Shown in pieces: positions 21,571 through 30,478 of a stretch of DNA of 41,545 nucleotides. This DNA is from a virus, in the IMG/VR virus record IMGVR_UViG_3300035168_000015, positions 1 through 41,545 of that record. The stretch is one strand, 5' to 3'. Below the pieces are notes generated by a model, which was not told where the DNA came from, made no database searches, and worked only from the letters and a program-made list of their open reading frames with translations. The stretch's first letter is position 1. Every line of letters begins with the position of its first letter. Position numbers and translations under genes: made by a program.

Positions 21571-23014
21571 AGACTTCGCGCATTCGCGATTGCTCGCCTA
21601 TGCGGCCTATCAGTGGCCGGCCTATCGTGACGCCCCGCACCATCGCTTGATTGCTCGCAAGCTCGAGGCGGTGGAGCGCGGCGAAATCACGCGGTTGATG
21701 ATCGCCATGCCGCCGCGTCATGGAAAATCGATGCTGGCGAGCGAGTTCTTCCCGGCTTGGTATATCGGTCGCAATCCGAACCATTATGTCGTCACGGCGA
21801 CATATGCTCAGGACCTCGCCGACGATTTCGGCCGCAAGGTCAAGAACCAGATCGAGGACGCGATCTTTTCGGAAATTTTCCCAGGCGTTCGACTGGCGGG
21901 AGACAGTAAGGCTGCGAAGCGGTTTCATTTCGAGCGCGATGGATCGGTCGAGGAAGGCGGCTTCGAATACGGACTCGAACAACAAGGTGCGTTTTACGCC
22001 GTTGGCGTCGGTGGCCCGCTCACAGGTCGTGGCGCGCATCTGCTCTTGATCGATGATCCGGTAAAAAACCGCGAAGACGCGGATTCCGAAGTCATTCGGA
22101 AGAAGATGAAGGATTGGTATACGTCGACAGCTTACACGCGTCTTATGCCGGGCGGTCGGATCGTCATCATTCAAACGAGATGGCATGAGTCGGACCTTTC
22201 CGGTTGGCTGTTGGAAGAGCATGTGCATGAAGGCTGGGATGTTCTCAGCCTGCCGGCGATTTCTAAGAGCGGTGAAGCGCTCTGGCCGGATCAATACGAC
22301 CTCGAGGCGCTAAACCGCATCAAGCGGACGCTCCCGGTCCGCGACTGGTCGGCTCTCTATCAGCAAGAGCCGACGCCGGACGAAGGCGCGTATTTCAAAG
22401 CCGAGTGGATTGTCCCTGTCGACACGCTGCCGCCGCTCTCGACGATGCGCGTCTATGGCGGAAGCGATTATGCGGTCACGAGCGACGGCGGCGACTACAC
22501 GGTTCACGCTGTCGTCGGCCTCGATCCTGAAGGCAATCTCTACCTGCTCGATCTATGGCGCCGGCAAGCCGCGTCGGACGAATGGGTCGAGGCGTGGTGC
22601 GATCTCGTCACGAAGTGGCGGCCGATGGAATGGGCCGAGGAAACCGGACAGATCAAATCTGGCGTCGGCCCGTTCCTCGATCGCCGGGCGCGTGAGCGCC
22701 GCGCCTATTGCGTGCGGACGCAGTTCCCGACGCGCGGCGACAAGGCGGTTCGGGCGCAGTCGATGCGCGGACGCATGGCGCTCGGCGGGTTGCGCGTGCT
22801 GGCTTCTGCGCCATGGCGTGCCGACTTCGTGAGCGAGCTGCTGCGCTTCCCCGCTGGCGTGCATGACGATCAGGTCGACGCGCTCGGCCTTGTAGGGCAG
22901 TTGCTCGATAAGATGCTCGCTGGCGTCGCGCCGAAGTCCGACAGCGCGCCGAAGCGCTCCGGCTACTCGCCGATCTCGACGCGCTCGCGTGGCGTCTCTG
23001 CGAACACGATCTGA
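21494..23014 (+). CDS. terL: Terminase large subunit
   Basis: A 506-residue packaging motor. The ATPase has Walker A MPPRHGKSM (residues 72-80), the conserved VVTATYAQDLADDFG and Walker B LLLIDDPVKN. The C-terminal nuclease has a D-rich first strand (YGGSDYAVTSDGGDYT) and DDQVDAL near the end. Start ATG 21494 gives a 77-bp overlap with terS and a weak ribosome-binding site (AAGG too close); no better in-frame ATG precedes the conserved region, and a TTG near 21590 is the main alternative. It packages DNA into the prohead through the portal. Confidence 0.93.
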   Translation: MAGRSKSRQSSSATPPSPQRSEPTPEDFAHSRLLAYAAYQWPAYRDAPHHRLIARKLEAVERGEITRLMIAMPPRHGKSMLASEFFPAWYIGRNPNHYVVTATYAQDLADDFGRKVKNQIEDAIFSEIFPGVRLAGDSKAAKRFHFERDGSVEEGGFEYGLEQQGAFYAVGVGGPLTGRGAHLLLIDDPVKNREDADSEVIRKKMKDWYTSTAYTRLMPGGRIVIIQTRWHESDLSGWLLEEHVHEGWDVLSLPAISKSGEALWPDQYDLEALNRIKRTLPVRDWSALYQQEPTPDEGAYFKAEWIVPVDTLPPLSTMRVYGGSDYAVTSDGGDYTVHAVVGLDPEGNLYLLDLWRRQAASDEWVEAWCDLVTKWRPMEWAEETGQIKSGVGPFLDRRARERRAYCVRTQFPTRGDKAVRAQSMRGRMALGGLRVLASAPWRADFVSELLRFPAGVHDDQVDALGLVGQLLDKMLAGVAPKSDSAPKRSGYSPISTRSRGVSANTI

Positions 23015-23020
23015 GGCCAT

Positions 23021-24925
23021 ATGCTCGCCACGCAAACAGCGATCGACGAAGACGAGCACGAAGCCGATGTCGGCTTGTCTCTCGACGCGCTCAAAAAGCA
23101 GTTCTCCGATTTCGCGTCGGTCAAGACGGCGGAGATCGACGAAGCGCGCATGTCGTGGCGCTATTATCACACTGCGCAATGGACGAAAGAGCAGCTCGAT
23201 AAGCTCGCCGAGCGCGGTCAGCCGGAAATCACGTTCGATCGCGTCTCGCGCAAGATCGACGGCCTCGTCGGCATCGTCCAAAAGCTCAGGACCGATCCGA
23301 AAGGCTTTCCGCGCACGCCGCAGCACGCAGCCGGCGCTGATCTCGCAACTGCCGTGCTGCGCTATGTGCTCGACGCGTCGCAATGGATCGATATCGAGCG
23401 CGATTGCGTGCGATCTGCTGGCGTTCATGGCGTTGGCGTCTTGGAGCTCGGGCTCGCGCAGGGCGACGAAGGCGACCCGGATGTGACGGTCGCGGCGGTC
23501 GACTCCACGACGTTCTTTTACGACCCGCGCTCGCTTCGTCCTGACTTCGGCGACGCTCGATATATGGGCGTCTCGCGCTTCGTTTCCGCGAGCGAGCTGG
23601 ACGAAATGTTCCATGGCGCTTCGGAGACGATCGACGCTGACGACGGCGGAGACGAGACGAATTTCGACGCCGATCGCGCCTTCTTGTGGACGAACGCGCG
23701 CCGGAAAATCCGGCTCGTCGAGCATTGGTATCGCTATCGCGGAGAGTGGCTCTATTGCATTTACACCTCGACGACGGAACTCGCGCGCGGCCCTTCGCCT
23801 TTCGTCGACGAAAAGAGGCGCACGATTCCGCGCTATGTCGCGTGGTCGAACAATGTGGATCATGACGGCGATCGATATGGCTTCGTGCGCCGGCTGAAGG
23901 GCCCGCAAGACGCGATCAATCAGCATCGCTCGAAAGCGATCTACATCATGAACACGCGCCAGATCGTCGCGCGGCGTGGCTCGTTCGGAGATATCGAGAA
24001 GGCGCGGAGAGAGATCGCGCGCCCAGATGGCGTGATCGAGTTCGATGGCCAGCCGGACGATTTCCGCATCGAGCAAGGCGCACAGGAGTTCTTGCAGCAA
24101 ACGCAATATTTCGAGGACGCCAAGCAGGAGATCGAGAACTTCGGCCCGAGCCCGGCGCTCGTCGACGCGAAGGCGCAGGCGTCGAGCGGGCGCGCGCTCG
24201 CGATGCTGCAACAGAATGGCCTCGCCGAGATCGGCCCGTTTCTCGGGAACTATCGTGCGTGGAAGATGCGCGTCTATCGCGCGGTGTGGAATGCGGTTCG
24301 CACGCACTGGCAGGCCGAGAGATTTATCCGCGTGACGGATGACGAAGGGATGGCGCAGTTTATCCAGGTGAATGCGCTGCGCCTCGGCCAGAACGGCTTT
24401 CCGCAGATGGTCAATCAGCTCGGCGCCCTCGACGTGGACATCATCCTCGACGAGGGGCCGGACACTGTGAACGTGATGGGCGACGTGTTCGACACGATCT
24501 TGTCGCTCGCTCAGAACAAGGCTCCGATCCCGCCGCAGGTCATCATCGAACTGTCTCCGCTTCCCAAAGCGACGAAGGATAAAATCCTGAAAATGCTTTC
24601 GCAGCCTGATCCGTCGCGGGCGCAGGCCATGCAGATCGAATTGGCGCAGGGCGCGGCGCAGGTCGACGAGACGCGGGCGAGCGCGGGGTTGAAGAAGGCC
24701 CAGGCGATGAAAGCGCTCGCCGACGCTGGCGCGAGTGGCGCGCAGGAAGCGCCGCAAGGTCCGACCATGCTCGAGGCGAGCGAGACGGCGGCGCGCGTGC
24801 GCGACCTCGGAGCCGCTGCGATGCTGAAGGGCGCTCAGGCTGCGAAGATCGCGCAGGAGATTGCGCTGGCGCCGCAGCGCATGGCGATGGAAGAGCGTGC
24901 GCGAGCGCGCCCGCCGCAGAATTGA
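23021..24925 (+). CDS. Portal protein, P22-type
   Basis: A 634-residue portal with typical P22-family segments: RYYHTAQWTKEQLDKLAERG then QPEITFDRVSRKIDGLVGIV, DSTTFFYDPRSLRPDFGDAR, RTIPRYVAWSNNVDHDGDRY, and GAQEFLQQTQYFEDAKQEIE. A long Ala/Gln-rich helical C-terminus follows, as in the P22 barrel, though shorter. It forms the dodecameric vertex for packaging and tail attachment. It starts 7 bases after terL. It has high confidence as a portal and good confidence for the P22 type. Confidence 0.92.
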   Translation: MLATQTAIDEDEHEADVGLSLDALKKQFSDFASVKTAEIDEARMSWRYYHTAQWTKEQLDKLAERGQPEITFDRVSRKIDGLVGIVQKLRTDPKGFPRTPQHAAGADLATAVLRYVLDASQWIDIERDCVRSAGVHGVGVLELGLAQGDEGDPDVTVAAVDSTTFFYDPRSLRPDFGDARYMGVSRFVSASELDEMFHGASETIDADDGGDETNFDADRAFLWTNARRKIRLVEHWYRYRGEWLYCIYTSTTELARGPSPFVDEKRRTIPRYVAWSNNVDHDGDRYGFVRRLKGPQDAINQHRSKAIYIMNTRQIVARRGSFGDIEKARREIARPDGVIEFDGQPDDFRIEQGAQEFLQQTQYFEDAKQEIENFGPSPALVDAKAQASSGRALAMLQQNGLAEIGPFLGNYRAWKMRVYRAVWNAVRTHWQAERFIRVTDDEGMAQFIQVNALRLGQNGFPQMVNQLGALDVDIILDEGPDTVNVMGDVFDTILSLAQNKAPIPPQVIIELSPLPKATKDKILKMLSQPDPSRAQAMQIELAQGAAQVDETRASAGLKKAQAMKALADAGASGAQEAPQGPTMLEASETAARVRDLGAAAMLKGAQAAKIAQEIALAPQRMAMEERARARPPQN

Positions 24926-25044
24926 GTTCGTAAGCGCCACGATACGGCGTCGGTTTCTGGTCTCCGGTATGACCAGCATCGCGTTCGTCCCGGCGACATA
25001 GGGGCGCTTTCGTTCTGCTCTCGACGACACAGAGGGAAATCCAA

Positions 25045-25896
25045 ATGACCACGGACAATGCCGGGGGCGACGCCCTCGACGACGATGCTTTGTATGATGC
25101 GCTCGCTACCGGACAGGACATTCCGTCCGAGCCGGAGCCGGCTTCCGAGCCGGCCGCCGAACAGCTTGCCGAGCCTGCCGCTCATGAAGAGCCCGTTGCG
25201 CAGCCAGCGGAGCCCGCTGGCTCGCCCGCCGCTCAACAGCAGGACGTTCACCGCGTCCCGTTGCGCGAGCTGCTGGACGAGCGAGACAAGCGGCAGGCGC
25301 TCGAACGCCAGATGGAGGAGCTGCGTCGCCAGATTCCGAAGCCGGAAAAAGCCCCGGCGCCGGAACTGTTCGACGATCCGAACGGCGCCGTCACGCATAT
25401 CGCGCGGCAGCTCGTCGACCCCGTGCAACAGCAGATGGCGGCTCATGCCGACCGGCTGGCGCGCATGGAGGCCGTCGTCTTGCACGGTCGCGAGAGCGTC
25501 GACGCCGCGTTCGAAGCGCTGAAGGGGATGGGCGGCAATCCCGCTGCTCAGAGCATCTATCGGCAGGTCATGTCGATGGAAAATCCCTATTCGGCGCTCG
25601 TCGAATGGCACAAGCGAGAGACGATCTTGAAGGAGATCGGGACCGATCCAGCGGCCTATCGCCAGCGCCTCGAGGAGCAGCTTCTCGCCGATCAGAATTT
25701 CCTCGCGAAGGCGATGGAGAAGGCGCGCGTCACCGCATCCGGCAAGACACCCGTGGTCGACCTGCAATCTCCGCAGCGTCGGCAAACGTCTCTCCCTTCC
25801 GTGAACACGATGGGCGCAGCCGCGCCGATCGGCGGCATGGGCGGCGACGATCTTTCGGACGATGAGCTTTACGACGCCATCGTTCGCAAGAAATAA
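25045..25896 (+). CDS. Scaffolding protein
   Basis: A 283-residue acidic protein. The N-terminal 70 residues are Pro/Glu/Ala-rich and disordered-looking (SEPEPASEPAAEQLAEPAAH), then comes a coiled coil (RELLDERDKRQALERQMEEL) and a helical body. The end is acidic (GDDLSDDELYDAIVRKK); in P22 the scaffold C-terminus is a basic helix-loop-helix, so the binding mode may differ. Position between portal and coat and this composition identify it. The 119-base gap before it holds only a 6-bp hairpin (24957-24976). Confidence 0.85.
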   Translation: MTTDNAGGDALDDDALYDALATGQDIPSEPEPASEPAAEQLAEPAAHEEPVAQPAEPAGSPAAQQQDVHRVPLRELLDERDKRQALERQMEELRRQIPKPEKAPAPELFDDPNGAVTHIARQLVDPVQQQMAAHADRLARMEAVVLHGRESVDAAFEALKGMGGNPAAQSIYRQVMSMENPYSALVEWHKRETILKEIGTDPAAYRQRLEEQLLADQNFLAKAMEKARVTASGKTPVVDLQSPQRRQTSLPSVNTMGAAAPIGGMGGDDLSDDELYDAIVRKK

Positions 25897-25928
25897 TGAC
25901 GCTGCGGGAGCCTTGAAGGCTTCCGCAA

Positions 25929-27077
25929 ATGGCTACCACTACCGCACATTCCAATCTGGAACTCGTCAAATACGCCCGCAAAGTATGGGCGAAAGGCTAT
26001 CTGCGAGAGAATCGACTCTCGCGCTATCAGGGCGACGGGCCGAACGCGATCATTCAGCGCGTGAAGGATCTGCAGAGCGACGGCAAGCAGATCAATGTCC
26101 CGCTCATCGACCACATGCGCGGCGCCGGCAAAGGCTCCGGCACGCTGACCGGCAACGAGGAGGCGATCGACAACTACGGCATGCCCATGTGGGCAGACTG
26201 GCTGCGCCATGCCACCTACTGGAAGAAGTCCGACGAGAAGAAGTCGGCGATCAATTTCCGCGACATCGGCACGCCGCTCCTGAACAACTGGTATAAGGCG
26301 CGGATGCGTGACGAGATGATCCTCGCCATGCTGTCGATTCCGACTGCGACCATTCCGACCGGATGGGGCAGCGCGGACGGCGTGCGCATCAATGGCACGA
26401 TCTGGTCGGCGGCGAACGCGACGCAAAAAAACAACTGGATGGACGCGAATTCCGATCGCGTGATTTTCGGATCGGCCCTCGGGAACCGCGTCGCCGGCAA
26501 CTTCGCGTCCAGCGCGGCGAACGTCGACACGACGGCCGACAAGCTGTCGAGCGGCGTCGTGTCTCTGGCGAAGCGCGTCGCCATGTCGACGACTCAGAAC
26601 AAGATCACGCCCTACATGGTCGAGAGCGACAGCCAGGAAATGTATATGATGTTCGTCGGCTCGCGATCGATGCGCGACCTGAAGGCGGACACGGCTGTCC
26701 AGGCGGCGTTGCGCGAGGCTATCCCGAAAGGGCAGAGTTTCGAAAATCCGCTCTTCAAGGCCGGAGACGTGTGGTGGGACAATGTCTGCGTCACGGAAAT
26801 TCCCGAGATCGACGATCTTCTGACGCTCACGGGAATCGGGGCCAGCTCGTCGAATGTCGTTCCGGCATTCCTGTGCGGCACGTCGGCCATGGCGCTCGTC
26901 ACCGGCCAGATGCCGAAGCCGACTCAGGCGGACGAAACCGATTACGGTTTCCGGACGGGCGTCGGAATCGAAGGCCAGTATGGCATCGGCAAGGTCGCGA
27001 AGGTGCCGGACGGAGCCAGCGCGCTCAAGGACTGGGGCATGGTGACGCTCTTCCTGTCCAGCGTCGCGGACGCGTGA
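25929..27077 (+). CDS. Major capsid protein, DUF4043/P22-coat-like
   Basis: A 382-residue protein beginning TTTAHSNLELVKYARKVWAK, with RYQGDGPNAIIQRVKDLQSD, GKQINVPLIDHMRGAGKGSG, TLTGNEEAIDNYGMPMWADW and KKSAINFRDIGTPLLNNWYK. This pattern matches the DUF4043/N4-gp56-like group of HK97-fold coat proteins found in P22-type neighbourhoods. The C-terminus is Ala/Gly-rich (GIEGQYGIGKVAKVPDGASA). No cleavage protease is present, consistent with P22-type assembly. It is the main shell subunit. Confidence 0.92.
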   Translation: MATTTAHSNLELVKYARKVWAKGYLRENRLSRYQGDGPNAIIQRVKDLQSDGKQINVPLIDHMRGAGKGSGTLTGNEEAIDNYGMPMWADWLRHATYWKKSDEKKSAINFRDIGTPLLNNWYKARMRDEMILAMLSIPTATIPTGWGSADGVRINGTIWSAANATQKNNWMDANSDRVIFGSALGNRVAGNFASSAANVDTTADKLSSGVVSLAKRVAMSTTQNKITPYMVESDSQEMYMMFVGSRSMRDLKADTAVQAALREAIPKGQSFENPLFKAGDVWWDNVCVTEIPEIDDLLTLTGIGASSSNVVPAFLCGTSAMALVTGQMPKPTQADETDYGFRTGVGIEGQYGIGKVAKVPDGASALKDWGMVTLFLSSVADA

Positions 27078-27132
27078 TTTCGATAGCGGCGCTTCGGCGC
27101 CGCTCTCTTCCCTCTTTCCAACAGGTGCAATC

Positions 27133-27567
27133 ATGGCCGATCGCACGGCTTATTCGAATTCGTTCGGCGCGCTCGCGCCCGTCGTCACGGCGGGCCAGTC
27201 GCGCGCCCTCAAGGCGCTCGGCGGCGTCGTCGCGCTCGTCGCGGGCGATCTAGCGCTCAACAAGACCACGGGGCTCTTCAAAGTTCCGGCGGGCTTCACG
27301 CTCGTCGACATGAAGGGCAAGGTGGACGATCTCGACACCGGCGGTTCTCCGGCGCTCGTTTTCTCGCTCGGCGATGCGGGCTCTGCGAGTCGTCTCTTGT
27401 CCGGCGCGACGACGGGGCAGGCTGGCGGCGTGCTCGGCGCGCTCGCGGCCGGCGGCGTCGGATATCGCTTCGATGTCGACACCGAGATCGTCTTCACTGC
27501 GACGACGGCGGCGGCGACGGCGGCAGCCGGCAACATCACCCTCTTTCTCATCGGCTATCTGGACTGA
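27133..27567 (+). CDS. Probable capsid-associated (decoration) protein
   Basis: A 144-residue Ala/Gly/Thr-rich beta-type protein (FGALAPVVTAGQSRALKALG, VPAGFTLVDMKGKVDDLDTG). It follows the coat gene, where head-decorating or stabilising proteins often sit, and no transmembrane segment or motif is seen. The role is inferred from position and composition alone. Confidence 0.7.
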   Translation: MADRTAYSNSFGALAPVVTAGQSRALKALGGVVALVAGDLALNKTTGLFKVPAGFTLVDMKGKVDDLDTGGSPALVFSLGDAGSASRLLSGATTGQAGGVLGALAAGGVGYRFDVDTEIVFTATTAAATAAAGNITLFLIGYLD

Positions 27568-27575
27568 GGCGCGCC

Positions 27576-27842
27576 ATGGCGAAAGTCACATATTACGACA
27601 TGGACGGCTCGGCGCCGCGCGTGACATGGCGCGGCGTGACGTTTTTGCACGGCCAGCCGGTCGAGACCGAAGACGAGCATGTGCTCGCCAAGGCGATCGG
27701 CAATCCGTTCTTCGAAGTCGACGGAGAGAACGGCGATACGCCGCCAAAGCGCCGCGGCGGATGGCCGGCCGGAAAGCCGCGCAAGCCGCGCGAGGAAGCG
27801 CCGGCGCCGGCCGAAGAGCCCGAGGAAGTCGAAGGCGAATGA
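27576..27842 (+). CDS. Small head-region protein with basic motif
   Basis: An 88-residue protein. The first 50 residues form a compact beta region (YYDMDGSAPRVTWRGVTFLH), then a basic, AT-hook-like stretch (PPKRRGGWPAGKPRKPR) and an acidic Pro/Glu tail. The ends overlap the next gene by ATGA. It may bind DNA in the head or be a minor head protein; no family is recognised. Confidence 0.7.
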   Translation: MAKVTYYDMDGSAPRVTWRGVTFLHGQPVETEDEHVLAKAIGNPFFEVDGENGDTPPKRRGGWPAGKPRKPREEAPAPAEEPEEVEGE

Positions 27843-28195
27843 AGAGCGCGCGCGATCTCTGCAATCGGGCTTTGACGCTCTTGGGCGTCATTGCGGCGGG
27901 CCAGTCGGCGGCGGCGGAGGACTATGACCTCGCCGTCGCCGGTTTGCGTCCCATGCTCGCCGAGTTGCAGGCGATCGGCGCGTGTGACATTCGCCTGCAT
28001 CCGACCGACGACACGCGCGAGCAAATTCCCGACGAGCTGTTCAACGCGCTTGCCGGGCTGCTCGCGAACGATATCGCGCCGGCATTCGGCGCGACGCCTG
28101 CCGACGAAGGAATGCGGCAGGGGATGATTATGCGGGTGCGACGTGCGACCGCCGCGCCGGCCTTCAGCTTCCCGCAGATCGTCGATTATTTTTAA
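27839..28195 (+). CDS. Head-completion / tail accessory protein, P22 gp4-like
   Basis: A 118-residue protein (MKSARDLCNRALTLLGVIAA, GLRPMLAELQAIGACDIRLH, PDELFNALAGLLANDIAPAF) with the helical fold and length expected of the gp4-like head-completion factors that attach beneath the portal. It directly precedes the gp10-like gene, as in P22. The stop and next start overlap (TAATG). Confidence 0.8.
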   Translation: MKSARDLCNRALTLLGVIAAGQSAAAEDYDLAVAGLRPMLAELQAIGACDIRLHPTDDTREQIPDELFNALAGLLANDIAPAFGATPADEGMRQGMIMRVRRATAAPAFSFPQIVDYF

Positions 28196-29616
28196 TGCCG
28201 CTCGATATCCCCTTCCCTCGCGTCTCGGCCCCAGGCGAGCGTCCGCAGCTTTCCGGCGGGCGCATCGTCAATGGCGTGCTCGAGCAAGCGAGTGGAGGGG
28301 CTGTCGTCATCAAGCGCGCGCCGGGGCTCACGCGCATCGCATCATCGGCGGCCGGCGCTGTCCACTGCCGCGGCATGATCGCGGCGAACGCCTCGACGCT
28401 GCTCGTCGTCTATGATGACACCGTCGAGGCCGTGACACGCACGGGGGCCGACACGACGGCGAGCGTCTCGCTCGGCTCGCTGCCTGGGAGCGACCTCGTC
28501 ACGCTGGCGCGGAACAACGCCGCCATCCCGCAGATCGTTTGCGTCTCATCGTCAGGCGTCTATGTGCTGACGGCGGGCGGCTCGCCGGCGCCATATCCTG
28601 ACGGTGACGTTGGCTCGCCGAACTCGGTTTGCTACATCGACGGCTATTTCGTCTTCACCTATGGCAGCGGCAAATTTGCGGTCTCTGGACTCAATACGAC
28701 GGATATCAATTCGCTCGATTATGCGACGGCCGAGGCCAATCCCGATCCGCTCATCCGAGGCGTCGCGTTCGGCTCCAAATTGCTGCTCATGGGGCAATCG
28801 ACGATCGAGATATGGATCAATGCGGGCTCGCCTCCGCCGGGCGTGCCGTTCTCGCGCTCGGCAGTGGTGCAGCGCGGGCTTGCAGCTCCGCACGCCGTCG
28901 CCGGCTTCGAAGACGGATTCGTCGGCGCTCTGGTGTGGGTGGGGCCGGACAACCTCGTCTATAAGCTCGTCGGCGCCGAAGCGCTGCGCATCTCGACGCA
29001 CGATATCGAGCGCGATCTCCAGGCGCTCACAGAAAAGAGCACGTTGCGCGCCTTCGCATATATGTGCGAAGGCCATCCCTACATCGCGATCAAAAGCCAG
29101 TTGTGGACGTGGGTCTATGACCTATTGACCGCGACATGGCAGGAACGGCGCTCGCACGATCGCCTCTCATGGCGGGCCGAGTGCTCCTATCTGCAATGGG
29201 GCGAGTGGCGGCTCGGCGACGAGTCGACAAGCGCGATCTATCGGCCGAACGGGCTCGCTTATGACGAGGACGGCGCGCCTCTCGTGTGGGAGGTGACGAG
29301 CGGCGCGGTGAAGGATTTCCCGGCTCGCTTTGGAGCTCCACGCGCCGACTTCGATTTCGTCGCCGGCACGGGCGACCCGGCGAGCGTCGCCGAGCCGCGA
29401 GTGTCGATCGCGTGGAGCGACGACGGCGGCGCGACCTATTCGACGCCGCTGCTCCGCGGTCTCGGCCGGCAGGGCGCTTACGGCAACCGCGTGGCGATCA
29501 ATCGCGTCGGGCGCGTCGGCCCGCATGGAAAGCGGTTTCGGCTCACGGTGTCCGACGCTGTTTTCGTCGGCTTGCTCGGCGGCAAGTTGCAGGCAATCCA
29601 GGGAGCGAGCTTCTGA
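28195..29616 (+). CDS. Packaged-DNA stabilisation protein, P22 gp10-like tail hub
   Basis: A 473-residue beta-rich protein, close to the length of P22 gp10. Typical elements are IPFPRVSAPGERPQLSGGRI near the N-terminus, YIDGYFVFTYGSGKFAVSGL, LLMGQSTIEIWINAG, PFSRSAVVQRGLAAPHAVA and YKLVGAEALRISTHDIE. In P22, gp10 seals the packaged genome and forms the tail hub to which the needle and spikes bind. It is encoded between the gp4-like and the ejection-protein genes as in P22. Confidence 0.88.
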   Translation: MPLDIPFPRVSAPGERPQLSGGRIVNGVLEQASGGAVVIKRAPGLTRIASSAAGAVHCRGMIAANASTLLVVYDDTVEAVTRTGADTTASVSLGSLPGSDLVTLARNNAAIPQIVCVSSSGVYVLTAGGSPAPYPDGDVGSPNSVCYIDGYFVFTYGSGKFAVSGLNTTDINSLDYATAEANPDPLIRGVAFGSKLLLMGQSTIEIWINAGSPPPGVPFSRSAVVQRGLAAPHAVAGFEDGFVGALVWVGPDNLVYKLVGAEALRISTHDIERDLQALTEKSTLRAFAYMCEGHPYIAIKSQLWTWVYDLLTATWQERRSHDRLSWRAECSYLQWGEWRLGDESTSAIYRPNGLAYDEDGAPLVWEVTSGAVKDFPARFGAPRADFDFVAGTGDPASVAEPRVSIAWSDDGGATYSTPLLRGLGRQGAYGNRVAINRVGRVGPHGKRFRLTVSDAVFVGLLGGKLQAIQGASF

Positions 29617-29759
29617 TGCCGATCGCGCGCAAAAACCCTCCTCTTCCGCCTGCGGACTTCCCGCTCGTCGACGCGTCCGGCCACATGACGACGCCATGGC
29701 GTGATTATTTCGTCGCGCTCTCGGCGCTTCTCGCGGAAATCCGCGCCGCAATCCCGTAA
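29616..29759 (+). CDS. Small tail-region protein
   Basis: A 47-residue protein (MPIARKNPPLPPADFPLVDA, PWRDYFVALSALLAEIRAAI) starting with an ATG that overlaps the stop of the gp10-like gene (TGATG). It sits where P22 has a needle or small assembly gene, but is too short to be a needle. The pattern TPWRDYF-AL is common in small phage proteins ahead of tail genes. No function assigned. Confidence 0.65.
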   Translation: MPIARKNPPLPPADFPLVDASGHMTTPWRDYFVALSALLAEIRAAIP

Positions 29760-29770
29760 GGAGCCGAGCC

Positions 29771-30478
29771 ATGGGCGCAGCAACCGACGCCGCAATCCTC
29801 GCGATGATCCTGCAACAGCAGGGCCAGCAGCAATCCCTTACCGCGCTCGGGCAAGCGAACCAACAGGCGCAGAATGCCGTCAATGAGGCGATCGGCTATT
29901 ACGAGCCCTATTACGACGCTGGCGTGAATTCACTGACGATGCTCAGCAATGCGTTGGGATTGAATGGCGCGCAAGGCAACGCCGCGGCGACGAACGCCTT
30001 TCAGGCGAGCCCCGGCTACCAGTTCACACTCGATCAGGGGATTGGCGCGCTCGACCGCTCGGCGGCGGCGCGCGGACTCCTGAACAGCGGCAACCAAACC
30101 GGCGACGTGATGCAATATGCGCAGGGGCTCGCGAACCAGGACTACAACAATTGGCTGTCCGGCGTCGGCGGCTTGTCGCAGCTCGGCATGACGGCGACGC
30201 AGGGCATGGCCGGCGAGCAGAACACGCTCGCGGGGCTCGCGACACAGTTCGGGCAGGATCAGGCGAACCTGTTTTCGAACACGTCCAACTCGATCGCGAA
30301 CAGGCTGTTCGAGGGCCAGCTCTCGGACGCGGCGTCGTCGGCGCAAGCGAAGCAAAACACGCTCGGCGGGATCATGGGCGGGTTGAATTTGGCGGCGAAA
30401 GTGGCGACGGCGCCGATTGGCGGAAGCGGGTCTCTCTTCGGGCAATCCCTTCTTGGAATGGCGACGGGGCAGAAGTAA
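29771..30478 (+). CDS. DNA ejection protein, P22 gp7-like
   Basis: A 235-residue Gln/Ala/Gly-rich protein with coiled-coil-like repeats of QQQGQQQSLTALGQANQQAQ and NAVNEAIGYYEPYYDAGVNS, and LDRSAAARGLLNSGNQTGDV. Such composition and the AAARGxLxSG motif mark internal virion proteins that are ejected with the DNA (gp7-type). A transglycosylase-bearing and a third ejection protein follow. The start is ATG 29771 with GGAG upstream. Confidence 0.78.
   Translation: MGAATDAAILAMILQQQGQQQSLTALGQANQQAQNAVNEAIGYYEPYYDAGVNSLTMLSNALGLNGAQGNAAATNAFQASPGYQFTLDQGIGALDRSAAARGLLNSGNQTGDVMQYAQGLANQDYNNWLSGVGGLSQLGMTATQGMAGEQNTLAGLATQFGQDQANLFSNTSNSIANRLFEGQLSDAASSAQAKQNTLGGIMGGLNLAAKVATAPIGGSGSLFGQSLLGMATGQK

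Noticed and set aside
22553-25030. 825-codon minus-strand open frame
   Set aside because: Antisense shadow of terL and portal in GC-rich codons; Arg-rich composition and no family features.
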